This document shows, piece by piece, positions 1-9,899 of a stretch of DNA of 64,000 nt; the first letter of the stretch is position 1; each line of letters begins with the position of its first letter. The stretch spans positions 131,442,171 to 131,506,170 of the forward strand of contig JAQMRL010000002.1 of assembly GCA_035578175.1 (NCBI GenBank), read 5' to 3'. The position numbers and the translations under genes are program-made. Origin of the DNA: Catonia carolina (Eukaryota > Arthropoda > Insecta > Hemiptera > Achilidae). The notes under the pieces were generated by a model. The model had not been told where the DNA came from, did no database searches, and saw only the letters and a program-made list of their open reading frames with translations.

Positions 1-204
1 TCACTGAGTCAATATAAGATCGGCATAGATATAGTAATTGTTTTTGATGTGCCATGGAATTTGCAGGGCTCGCTGCAAGAATTTTGACTGAAAACGTTCG
101 AATATGTTTATGTTTGAAGAATGTAAATTATATTATGTATTATATTATGTTATTATGTTTTATAATAAATTATAAAACGTATGTTTATTCATTAGTAAAC
201 AAGT

Positions 205-285
205 AAAATGAAAAACATCACCTAATTTTAAAAGTGAATGACGCAGAATTAAAAGCAACCTCTGTAGAACTAAACTATAGCATTT
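205..285 (+). repeat. Family-D repeat, short fragment
   Basis: About 80 bases resemble the segment near the head of the longer family-D copies at 29.7 and 31.7 kb: the words GTGAATGACGCA and CAACCTCTGT occur in the same order and spacing. Neither terminal inverted repeat is present, so this is a remnant. It could be chance in AT-rich DNA, but both words match copies elsewhere. Confidence 0.45.
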
Positions 286-299
286 AAGTGTAGTCTATT

Positions 300-1513
300 G
301 CTTACTTAGAACTAAGTGTAACTAGATGCAATAGATCTGTGTTTTTGTTGTCTAGTAATTATTATAGATTTGCTCTAACCCTGTTAACTAATTAAAACAT
401 ATGTGCAAATGCATTTTCGTAATTTTTAAACAGATTTCTACTTGTGCGTACGTAACAGAATAGCGATATTACTTACGCCAGTATGTTTAGGGTCGTGGTG
501 AGTGTGACGGAGGGGTTAAGAAGGAAACCCAATGTGAGAGATTGATACAGAATAGAAGATATTGAGTCTAAGTAGATGCTTTCAATATACCGGGTATAGG
601 AGAATGTCGCCCCAAGATACTAAGCTCCCAAGGGCAACGGGTGCATTTTTTCGTTGACATAAAGCGATGGTGAAGTGTTAGGGTAGTATACGCTGTATAA
701 GTATACAAGAGCCTGTTATATTGATTTTATATTTCCATGATAGATTCTTGACACATTGAGCCATTTTGATCAATCATCCCATTTCGGTACGACAGTACTT
801 AGTCGACGACTGAACTGCACGTGTATCGTCACTTTTTATCTAACCATTTTTCATACAATAAAAAAATACAAAATCGGATTGGTTGTTTAAAGCAAAAATG
901 CACAATCGTTTTAATTCCATCATAAAACCATGATAAATGTCTTCAAAATCTATCAAAATAATCTCGTAGGTTATTTAATAATATGAAAAATGAAAATATT
1001 TTTCATTATCTGTACTTAGTAAGCAAACTGCTGCTTACTAAAACGTATCGCTCACATTTTGATTAATTGAATGGGTCAACGGAAAACCTTTGCAAGTAAC
1101 AAAAACAATTTTTTACAAAAAGTGAAAGATACCATCTAATTCTTAGCTGTATAACGATTTTTCACTGTATGACGATTTTGTTTCAAGAATATTCGAGATT
1201 TTTTATACAATTCTACCCATTAGAATTCATTATTATCATAAAATAGAGGATTTATAGAACGTACTCCACTGAAACCTCATTTTTATAAATTTTGTCATTT
1301 GCAACGTTTTTCTATTGAGCCATTCAATTGTACAACGGTTTTTTTTATCTTCGACATTATACAAAAAGTCCAAAGTGGCTCTATAACAGAAACACTGTAC
1401 AAAAATAAGTTATACATTAATGCAGTTTGAATTATAAACACAAACTGTAGAAAACCCTAAATTAAGAAGAATTAATTAGTCTCAGCCTAAAGGATTTATT
1501 AATTTTAACAAGT
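300..1513. other. AT-rich DNA, nothing recognised
   Basis: No ORF of note, no target duplication and no match to the repeat families of this window. A slightly GC-richer patch at about 590-700 has no recognisable content. Confidence 0.5.
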
Positions 1514-1528
1514 AAATTATTATTCTAA

Positions 1529-2778
1529 CCCACCGGGTTGGTCTAGAGGTAACGTCATCGCCGCGAGTCAGCTGTTTAAAGGTTGATTCTCACTATATAT
1601 GTTTTGTCTCCATTCCATAACCGCAACATATCCGTTCAGTAAACTTCTGGTCTATTCACATTTTTCGTTCCTGTTCAGTTCTTTGATTGTTCGGATATGA
1701 TGTGTTTTGACAATAACTTAATTTCTAACTGCTAGTTTATTAGATGTAGAAGCTAGTATAAAAGAAAAAAAATCGACGATTTTGGGTGCACAATAACTTG
1801 AAGAGAAAAAATATCGAGGGAGAATATTTAAAACTATTTAGAAAACTGAAAAATAACGAAATAAAATTTAATCATTATTTCCGCATGGAAAAAATATAAA
1901 TTCCACAAATTACTATCCATCATTCAACTAGTGATAACAAGAAAAAACTACATTCAGGGAATCGATTACAGCAAAACAAAAACTTAGTGTTTGTTTAAGG
2001 CAAGTTGTTTAATTCGTTATGACATAATGTTTAAGTTATTTTTGTCATAATTTTTTATGGCAAAAGTACAATTATTATAGAAAAGTAATATAATATGATT
2101 ATTCATTATTTTCCACATTTGAATCGGCATGAAATGATAAGTATGAAAACGCTGTCGATTATGAAATGACAAGAGAGGGTGTAATGGGTGGTATTTCTGT
2201 CGGTACGGTATGATATATAACTATGGTACATTGGTATTATTATCAAATCACAGTACTGTATGTACAATACCAAACTGAAACGTAACGGAACGATGTTCCC
2301 ACTATTAATACCGGTTACGACACGTCTCAGCCAGTCAGCCAAAAATATGTAACTAATATGTTGGAATAGAACAGTTTGGAAACAGTATGTAAACGGAACA
2401 GAAGATGAGTATAGGCATATTCATTTACAGTCAATAATATTTTACGTAAACGGAACGGATCCGGAATGTAATGGAAACGGAATGTACTGTGAGAATCAAC
2501 CTTTACAGTTAATTTTCGGGAAGGAAGGTTCCTGGTTCAAACCCTAGTAAGGTAGTTACGTTTATACGGATTTTAGTACTAGACAGTGGTTACTAGTGTT
2601 TTTTGATAGTTAGGGTTCAATTAAACAGAGCTACTCTCTCAGGGATGGTCGGCCTGGGTATGTACAAGACTACACCTCATTTACACGTCATATACATCAT
2701 CTTCATCTCATTGGGTCATGGGGTTGCTTACTGTTCTGAATTGAACAGATTGCAACGTACATACATTAGGGATATAAA
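1529..2778 (+). mobile_element. SINE-B copy 1, split by a MITE
   Basis: The head (1529-1576) and body (2506-2778) together match the other SINE-B copies at 18.7 and 39.3 kb. The head carries a tRNA-like A-box word (GGTTGGTCTAGAGGTAA) and the body a B-box-like GGTTCAAACCC, so RNA polymerase III origin is likely. A perfect 14-bp target-site duplication, AAATTATTATTCTA, flanks the whole at 1514-1527 and 2779-2792. This proves retrotransposition and shows that the two parts belong to one insertion. The short frame at 2603-2821 is SINE sequence, not a gene. Confidence 0.9.
1577..2505. mobile_element. MITE with 17-bp TIRs nested in SINE-B
   Basis: A 929-bp element is bounded by perfect 17-bp terminal inverted repeats, TAAAGGTTGATTCTCAC at 1577-1593 and its complement at 2489-2505. 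Weaker inverted similarity continues about 60 bp inward, with repeated subterminal words such as GTAAACGGAAC. The flanking 8 bases (CAGCTGTT and CAGTTAAT) fit a decayed 8-bp target duplication, because the right flank aligns with the SINE-B consensus without a gap. That suggests a non-autonomous hAT-like element, but the superfamily is inferred from length of duplication only. The minus-strand 78-codon frame inside is not supported as a gene. Confidence 0.85.
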
Positions 2779-2795
2779 AAATTATTATTCTACGT

Positions 2796-4235
2796 CATGG
2801 TGTTCACCGGAGAATAGGTAGCTTTAATAAGTTAAAAATATTTTGCGATTGAGCAAATTTTTAGGTCAATTATAAAAACTTGGGACTTGGAACGAACTAT
2901 AACTATAATGTAATTGCTATTTCTATTACTTATTATTAGTAATATTAATATTACTAATACCACTAATATTAGTAATAGTAATATTAGTAGTACTTATTAT
3001 TAGTACTATTAATTATTATTAGTAATTACTATTACTATTAGAAAACTATTACTATAATGGTTTTTGTAGTGGTAGTTCAACAAAATGTTGTTGGCATTTT
3101 TTTAAGCTATGGAGAAACATTAGAAAATTAGTGTTACAACCACCCATTTAATTTTTTTTTGAGTTAATTAATATTAGAGTTATTTTACTTATACGAAAAT
3201 TAAAGTCAATGAAATATTTCAAGAAATATATATTTTCTTAATGAAAAATAATTTGTTTTGAAATATTGTTCAATACGTATTTAAAAAATTCATTAGTTAT
3301 TCTGTTATATTTGTAGTCTATTCAGTCTTCATCACAATGGAATCGGTCATTTCAGAAAGCCCTTAAGTCAAAAAAGTAACTTTTGGAAAAATTGCTAAAT
3401 TCATTAAAAAACAATATTAAAAAATATAATTTGTTAAGCGGGCTGTCCTCTTTAATAAAAAATGTGTACTTTTGTCTTTTTATAGATGTCACTCGTTTAA
3501 AAAAAGTTGAAAATGTTTACTTCAGGTGTTTGGAAAATAAATTGGAGTAAAATGTTAACTTACGTTCTTTTCTATAAAATACGTTGTTAGACCAGAAGAA
3601 AATTGTATTGTAAAATAATATTCATTTATTTATTTCACTAGTTTACATTAGTGACTTAAAATAGCTTTTTGAAATAATAAAAATTGAAATTAGTAACTTA
3701 AGAAAGAAAAACGTTAGTTTTCAGGACTATTTACTTTCTTCGTCGTCATCACAAACAGTAGCTATCTCCCATAATTTTTTTTTGCATAGAAACTTTGTGT
3801 AGTCTCTTCCATTAGAAAGTAGAGCTTAAGCGTCAAAAATCATTCACTTTAATTTTTTAATCGAAGGAAGCACTTTATATCACTTAGGATACGCCTTTTC
3901 TAAGCGTAACATTACTACTTAAGGAAAGCCAGACATATGTGATTTTTGTAGGGATGTTGTTTACATTTAGCTAGTCCTAAAATACACTAAAGAAAATATA
4001 TAAAATTTTGACTTATAGGCTTTCTGAAATGACTGATTCAATGGTAGTTAGAGCGTTTGTATTTTGTACCTGTTAAATAGGTTATTATTAAATTTAGGCC
4101 GACCATTTTATCTGGAGCTATTAAAGATAACATTTAAATTATAAACCAAGTATTTTGGCTTATGTTATAAGGTAAACTTACTGGTTTTTGTTTTATGCAA
4201 TTACATTTTTTATTAATTTTAATAAAAGGTAATTT
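2796..4235. other. AT-rich DNA, unclassified
   Basis: Apart from the TTA-rich simple repeat at about 2925-3050, no coding potential or repeat relationship was seen. The stretch at 3720-3960 is somewhat less AT-rich but has no open frame or motif I recognise. Confidence 0.45.
2925..3050. repeat. Imperfect (TTA)n / AATATT simple repeat
   Basis: Repeated permutations of TTA, TAG and AATATT. They include a perfect 26-bp palindrome at 2934-2959, so this DNA could extrude a small cruciform. Probably a degenerate microsatellite. Confidence 0.8.
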
Positions 4236-4675
4236 CACAGGTAATGGCCTTCTTTATGGAAGTGAGTCATGGGTTACCACCAAACGCCAAGAAAGTAAGA
4301 AAGAAAGTAAGTAAAGTGGAAAGATCCAAGCACCTGAAATGAGGTTTTTAAGAAAGGTGAAGGGCTGCTCGAGGCTGGATCTAATACATAACGAGGAAAT
4401 TAGATCCAAGTTGGGTGTATTTAGCTTAAATGAAAAAGTGGAGGAGTACCGGAATCAATGGAGGCAACATTTGGAACGGATGCCAGAGGAGAGAATACCT
4501 TTAAAAGTGACGGAATATTTTCCAGTTTGAACAAGGGAGGTGGGAAGACCTCGAAGAAAATGGCAGTAGTCAAGATGTACAGACTGGAGTGTCTCGTGTT
4601 TGTGTAGAAGTAAAGGATTGTTTCTGAGTTTGGAACAGGCTTATGCCTAATCCTTGATAGTAAGAAGAAGAAGAT
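4236..4675 (+). mobile_element. LINE 3' end, RT C-terminal remnant
   Basis: The frames encode the region after the reverse transcriptase palm in an RTE-like LINE. LLYGSESWV is visible near 4249, followed at 4339-4530 by RFLRKVKGCSRLD, NEKVEEYRNQWRQHLERM and PEERIP. Arthropod non-LTR elements keep this order (YGSE.W, then H..RM, then a basic GRPR..W tail). At 4540-4565 the GRPRRKW-like tail is still readable after a stop. The 3' end finishes in TAAGAAGAAGAAG, a short-repeat tail typical of such LINEs. It is 5'-truncated and dead, with no endonuclease or palm. Confidence 0.8.
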
Positions 4676-4679
4676 TAAT

Positions 4680-5640
4680 TTTAATTAGAATCAGTTTTAA
4701 TTAGTAAGCATTTTCCGTGAAATTTTGCCACGGTATTTGAAGCTGTCAACTTTTCCAATTTTTCCGTATATTGTCTTCAAGTGACGAGAGACTGTTTAAT
4801 ATTTTTTTATAGCCTGTTTGGTTTTTTTCAGAGTAAATTTGTTTCTGCTTTTTCTACTTGTTTTTTAAATATGTTGGTTTGATTTGAAAAGAAACCATTT
4901 TGCATAGTTTTTTATAATTAAATATAATGGAAATTTAAAACGCTAAAATTTTGTTTTCCAATTTTCAAAGGTTTTATTCCCTTAATATTATATAAACTGA
5001 AAATTTTTTATTGAAAAAATAATAACGTATTAATAATAATATTTTAGTAACTCCAATTGTACACAAGCTAAACAATCTGCCACACGCTTAACTTATTTGA
5101 TATTTGGCTTTCTCAAGGGAGCTCCCTATTCTTATTTCATGCTCTAAGGAGATAAATTCTGCGGAAAAATCGAGATTTTTATTTTACGTTTTCTCTCCCC
5201 AATATATATATTCTTATAGGAGTTGTTGGGTTTTTCATTTTTGGGCCTGCGTGTGAATTCCCACCGGATTCACATCAATATATTCTACCCACTTTTCTTT
5301 ACTAACACAACTACATAAAACACACACACTTATAATAATACAAGCAAACATATGAAAAATCTAAATTCTCGTTGCATCACTCACATTTCGTACTGTATTA
5401 TAACCTGGTATTAAACTTACTTTCGATTTTCAGTTCCACTACCTCATAACAATTAAAAATTACTTAATATAAAAATTTATAAAACTTATTACAGGATTAA
5501 ATATTTCAGCTTTTTAGTTGCTATGACTAAATAATAGGAATGGTAGAAAAATGATGTTTGTAAAAATATGCTAGCTTTCTTGACATGGTGATTTTAAAAA
5601 TGTTTCATAAAATATAATTTATTCAATTATGGACAGTTTT
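4680..5640. other. AT-rich DNA, nothing recognised
   Basis: Homopolymer-rich sequence with no supported gene. A (TA)n-like patch near 5203-5215 is too short to call as a microsatellite. Confidence 0.5.
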
Positions 5641-5950
5641 AGACCACGTAAAGTAACATTAAACATTTCTGGAAGCTCTTTTTGTAGACCCCACTCGCAG
5701 CATTCGTTCATTGTAGGCTTTACTCCTTTCTTCCAGCCATACAGTGTTCTGCGTTTTCTGTGTTTCATGGGAAAAAATCTTCTGTATCGGAAAGAGTTTT
5801 GAGCGATGAAAACTGGATAAAGCTTCTACTGGGGGTGGTTGGTAAGGTCCAGATTTTGAGTTGCATCTGCTCTACTGAACTAAAGAGGAGAACAAACATA
5901 GCACAACTATCGGATGGAATAAACTGTCCCACCTTAGAAGTTTAACTTAG
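5640..5950. other. GC-richer unclassified patch
   Basis: This patch is visibly less AT-rich than its flanks and is open for 61 codons on the plus strand (5760-5945). A partly open frame also runs on the minus strand. Neither translation has a motif I recognise, and there are no convincing splice signals. It could be a decayed exon or an old repeat. Confidence 0.25.
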
Positions 5951-6139
5951 AAGTTACATTGCAGATATGATGGGATATCTCATAAAATATACTTATACAT
6001 CGAATAAAATTTTAATTAAACTGAGAAATACTATGAATTATAAATTACCTACATAAGAAATGTAAATAAGAAGAGTTAGGCAAGAAATGCCTATCATCTA
6101 ATGCGAAGATAAAGCATTATAGAACTTTGTTATCCTAAC

Positions 6140-6650
6140 TAAATATGTGTATGCCTAAGAATGTCTGCAATTTTTGTCCTCCAGATACAGTAATTGGTGG
6201 AGATCGAACGGAAAATAATGATGAAAATCCTTGTGCCTAACGGAAAATTCAGACTCAAATCCAATAAACATGTCTAAAGGACTGCAATTTATTAGGGGAA
6301 GACGTCTGGAACAAGATGTCTAGTGAAAAGAAGTTCTTGGGGCATATACACAAGATAGAGGACGATAGACTTACGAAGACGATCTATAATATTTCCGGAA
6401 GAAGAAAACAAAAATACCATGGTACAAAGAGGTTCAAAGGGTTATGGATGTAGCCATAATTAAACTTGAAGATGCAGAAAATAGAACTAAATACGGAGAG
6501 ATACTTGTCGAATTGGTTAACCAAGACAAAAGTTTCCAAGAAAGAAGATCTGGGAATAGTTAACAAAGGATTGGGATTAAGGTAGGTGTAAAAATTAGAG
6601 CCTACTCGTAGAGAAGGGAGAATATAAAAATGCTTAGGGCTATTCAAACT
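6140..6650 (+). mobile_element. LINE RT C-terminal remnant, copy 1
   Basis: Frame pieces read YA*ECLQ, GKFRLKSNK, FLGHIHKIEDDRLTK and later a K.RKQK basic segment. This is the C-terminal region of a non-LTR retrotransposon polyprotein (consensus order YA.E.L, RL.SN, GH..R...RLTK). It aligns with the copy at 14488-14960, including the same in-frame TAA at 6156-6158. Several frameshifts make it non-functional. The 87-codon minus-strand frame here (6384-6647) is a shadow. Confidence 0.75.
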
Positions 6651-6756
6651 GCGCAGCGCAGATCATTTTAAAATTATTACAAAAACATTCGTAACTTTCT
6701 TTTCAAAATCTGGCCCTATTAATGCAAATTATTTTTTTAAATAAATTTAATAAACT

Positions 6757-6835
6757 TTGGTACTGGTTAGCCTGCTAATGTACAAAGCGGAAGCTACCGG
6801 GTTAGATTCCCGGCCCAGGGTCTGGAAATTATTAT
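6757..6835 (+). mobile_element. Degenerate tRNA-like SINE-A head
   Basis: A TGGTTAGCCTGC word followed by GGGTTAGATTCCCGG and GTCTGG looks like the A-box, B-box and junction of SINE-A copies at 28.0 and 35.8 kb. The 3' half is missing or unrecognisable. Confidence 0.5.
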
Positions 6836-6849
6836 AATTTCGAACCCAT

Positions 6850-7540
6850 CGCTTATAAAAAAATCCTAATATAAAAATACTTCAGATATTCTCTAAATTA
6901 TTTATAGCTGCTTTAATTTTCCTTTGTTCTATGAATTTATTCCTATGACATGTGTTTCGGTGGATCCATCAACAGAGTATCCAAAATATAAGTTTTTTTG
7001 TTTAATTTTTTTCCGAATCACATATTCAGTCAATTGCAATTTTTTTTTTAACTTTTATACAAGTGACTGAAGGTAATAAAATCTTCTGAAAGGTATTTTA
7101 TATACTCTGATATAGGTAGATCCGCCGAAACATATAATTAAAGTAAAATAAATTTATGTATATAGAAAAGAGAAAAATTATAGCAGTTAAGAAAGGTTAG
7201 TGAAAATTTAAAATATTAATTTATTATACGGCTTTTAAAAAAGTAAATTATTATTATTATATTGTACAGAGTATTTTGGTCTAAACAAAACTTTTTAAAT
7301 TTATTTACTATTTTTAAGGTTATAGTTACAATAGTATTTTACGAGTGGTATTCACTGTGCCCAATTCGAAAGCAGTTACTAGAATAATAAACGATGATGA
7401 ACAGGAAATTTAGCACACTGCCATATTGATTACACGAAACATATGAGAATGGATGGTATATAATGTATACTTTTTATATAACAGGAATCAGGAATGAAAA
7501 TAATTTAACATGTCGGTATAAAATGTCAGTGAGGGATATT
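6850..7540. other. AT-rich DNA, nothing recognised
   Basis: Long A and T runs with no supported ORF. The A/T tracts at 7000-7060 carry no terminal repeats. Confidence 0.5.
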
Positions 7541-8110
7541 CAGTTTAGTAATTTATGATCGGAAAGTCAGTGGACGTGTTTAGAAGATGGGAAAGTGGAG
7601 GAGGTGAATGGAAGCCGGGGCAGTAGCAGAGATAGCAGGATGAGAATTATATTACAGAGGTTTAATGTATCAAAACAGGCCAGATGGATCCGGAAAATAG
7701 TAATGTTTTTGCGCGTTTTTCCAGTTTTTAATGTCTCAACGGAGCGTTCTTGTGACAGTTCGGATTGAAATGTATGGCCGACCGGACGGTGTGCCGCCCC
7801 CTGGGGTCACATCAGCCCCGTAATATTGCTTGATGTATCACCCGCTACAGACAGTAACCCCCACCCTTCTCTTCCATCGGCAATGATACTCTGACCTCTT
7901 CCTGGTCTTCTTCTGACTGACCTCTCACCCCTCTGGACCGTCCAGACCGCTACTTCCACATCTACCCATCTCTCTTCCGCACTCGAAATTATTAATATTA
8001 TATTCGATACGAGCACTAACACCGTGTGGGCCAGTCCAACCCCCTCCCTTACCATCTTCTTACCCCTTACCAATATTCTATTACCCTCCGCCCATCCAGT
8101 CGATACGATA
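7540..8110. other. GC-richer island, possibly unique sequence
   Basis: Purine-rich GGAGGAGGTG-type sequence up to about 7640 gives way to pyrimidine-rich CCCACCCTTCTC-type sequence after 7850, in clear contrast to the AT-rich surroundings. An 88-codon minus-strand frame (7807-8073) is compositionally biased and matches no family I know. Candidate regulatory or unique DNA; function unknown. Confidence 0.3.
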
Positions 8111-8900
8111 AAGAACTCAATTAATTGGACTGGAGAGAGATAAATAGCTGTGTGCTACTCCAATGCCATCTATATAAATACACACAGACACACTGTGGTT
8201 TGTGATGCTCTAATTCCTAGCATTTACAACCGAACACGAACAACATACAACCGTCTTATATCACTGCCTATTAAATTAGGCTATACATTGCACTATTTAA
8301 AATTCCCTAAATTAATTGCGGATCGAAATGAACATTGTTATTATTACTAAGATTTATTATTTTAATTGCTTTTGATATTTGTTTCGCCATTTTATAAACA
8401 ATTTATTTTAGATATCTTCATCGTGTAAATACAAAATTTATGTCCATTAATTCTCTTCAAGAATTCCATTAAAATCAATTTCTAATACTTCTCTAGTTTT
8501 ACAGTTTGTTAATTAAACTATAATTACTATATATTCGGAAAAGTCAAGTTTATAATTCCTAGTCGAGAGCTGCAAGGAAATTAATTTTCTTTATGGATAT
8601 CGTATTCTACTGTCTCCAAGCGATTATCTTTTCCAATTAAAAGTTGAATATGGCGCCAATAAACCAATAACTTCATTCTTTAAATTTATATATTTTTTGA
8701 ACATCTAAACCATAATGTATTATAATTACAAAAATTTATGGTGTGATAAATAACTAATGTTTATCAAGTTTGGTAAAAGACTTAATTTTATAAGTCTTAA
8801 TATCTTATTTTAATGGTTCGTTTTGTGTAAGTATTATATCTGAAACCTCTCTAGAGCTTTCTATGCTCAATCATGAAATATGTCTCATTATGTTCTTTAG
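8110..8900. other. AT-rich DNA, nothing recognised
   Basis: Contains several AATTAATT words but no supported gene or repeat. The 66-codon plus-strand frame at 8150-8350 has no recognisable domain. Confidence 0.45.
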
Positions 8901-8901
8901 A

Positions 8902-9291
8902 TGCCCATAACAGGCTGATGGAGTGTTAAATTATTTGCGATCTGCTAGTTCAAGGGCAACTAAAAATAGTTCTGTTTCTTATCACATGGTCAGCCAATTC
9001 TATTACTGAACCATTTAAGAACAGAAGAGGTAGAGTTGTAAATGTGTAAAGGTAGAGGTCTGGTAGAGTTATCTTCTCTGAGAGTAATGAATTTCTTTTT
9101 TCAGCCAGACCATGTGGTGAATGAAGTGAAGGTATCATTTACAGAGTGGAAAGCAGATGCTTTTCAGAGGGCCTGGTATGCTGATAAGCATACTTTTCCA
9201 CTCAGTGAGGAAGGATAGGTAAACCACCTCACTCCTCGTTTTACTTATTAAATCCTCTAGTGGTTAAAACCTCCTTTCGGCTGATGATATA
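8902..9291 (+). repeat. Family-C repeat, full-length unit
   Basis: Matches, in the opposite orientation, the copies at 21.7, 34.5, 35.7 and 63.5 kb. It begins CCCATAACAGGC and ends CTTTCGGCTGATGA. Within it about 50 codons read MNF, QPDHVVNEVKVSF, W, DAFQRAW and ADKHTFPLSEEG, then a stop. The same peptide is legible in other diverged copies. I do not recognise the protein. It is either the tail of a transposon ORF or a captured exon. Confidence 0.75.
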
Positions 9292-9505
9292 AACACATAT
9301 TCTTTAGTTATAACTTATTTCATTAGACTGCGTATTCATTGTATCGGCATGACATTGCAGCATTCTGTATTTTTCGTCTCTCATCACACATTAATACAGT
9401 ACTCCACTTTTATAAATCTCGCAGTAATTTTAATTTAAGTGTTCTTGGTTAAATATCATAAAGCTTTTCTTGGTTGTTTTTCTTCGTTTCTTCTGTGTTC
9501 ACTTA

Positions 9506-9665
9506 GTGTATTGGCCAGTGCAACTAGCTTCTACGCCGGGAGTCCCGGGTTTGATTACCGATTTGGCCTGGCAATTGTTTGTTGTTGTTGTACTGAATTT
9601 CAAATATCACCTTTCAGTGTCAGGATTTGCATTAATGTTCAAAACAGTCGGACGTGAAACAAAGA
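9506..9665 (+). mobile_element. SINE-A copy, diverged
   Basis: AGTGCAACTAGCTTCTACGC followed by CCCGGGTTTGATTACCG corresponds to the tRNA-like head and B box of SINE-A. The tail CAAAACAGTCGGACGTGAAAC matches the family 3' end. A (TTG)n expansion interrupts the middle. The two overlapping 72-73-codon plus-strand frames are SINE sequence. Confidence 0.75.
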
Positions 9666-9666
9666 A

Positions 9667-9852
9667 TCGTTGTTTTTGTATCTTTCCTTGATATCGACAG
9701 TAGTTTCCTATAACAGCCATTTGTAAAATTTCTCGTAAAGGAAGAGAATATCCAATACGAGGGCAATTAAATAATTGGGGGAAGATTCTGTACCAAAGAT
9801 CCTGACCTTCTCTTAATACCTCGCATAATATCTCTCTATAGAGGCGCATAAG
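9667..9852 (-). other. Unrecognised short open frame beside SINE-A
   Basis: On the minus strand about 60 codons are open from an ATG near 9849 (MRLYREILCEVLREGQDLWY, then PQLFNCPRIGYSLPLREILQ) and run into the SINE-A tail at 9665. The amino-acid composition is protein-like and not low-complexity. I cannot assign a family. It could be an exon remnant or part of an uncharacterised repeat. Confidence 0.25.
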
Positions 9853-9899
9853 TCTATATGTTACTGTTCCAAGACATTGTTTAAGATGAAGATTAGTTG

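Noticed and set aside
2106..2342. 78-codon minus-strand frame
   Set aside because: It lies wholly inside the nested MITE, is compositionally odd and has no domain.
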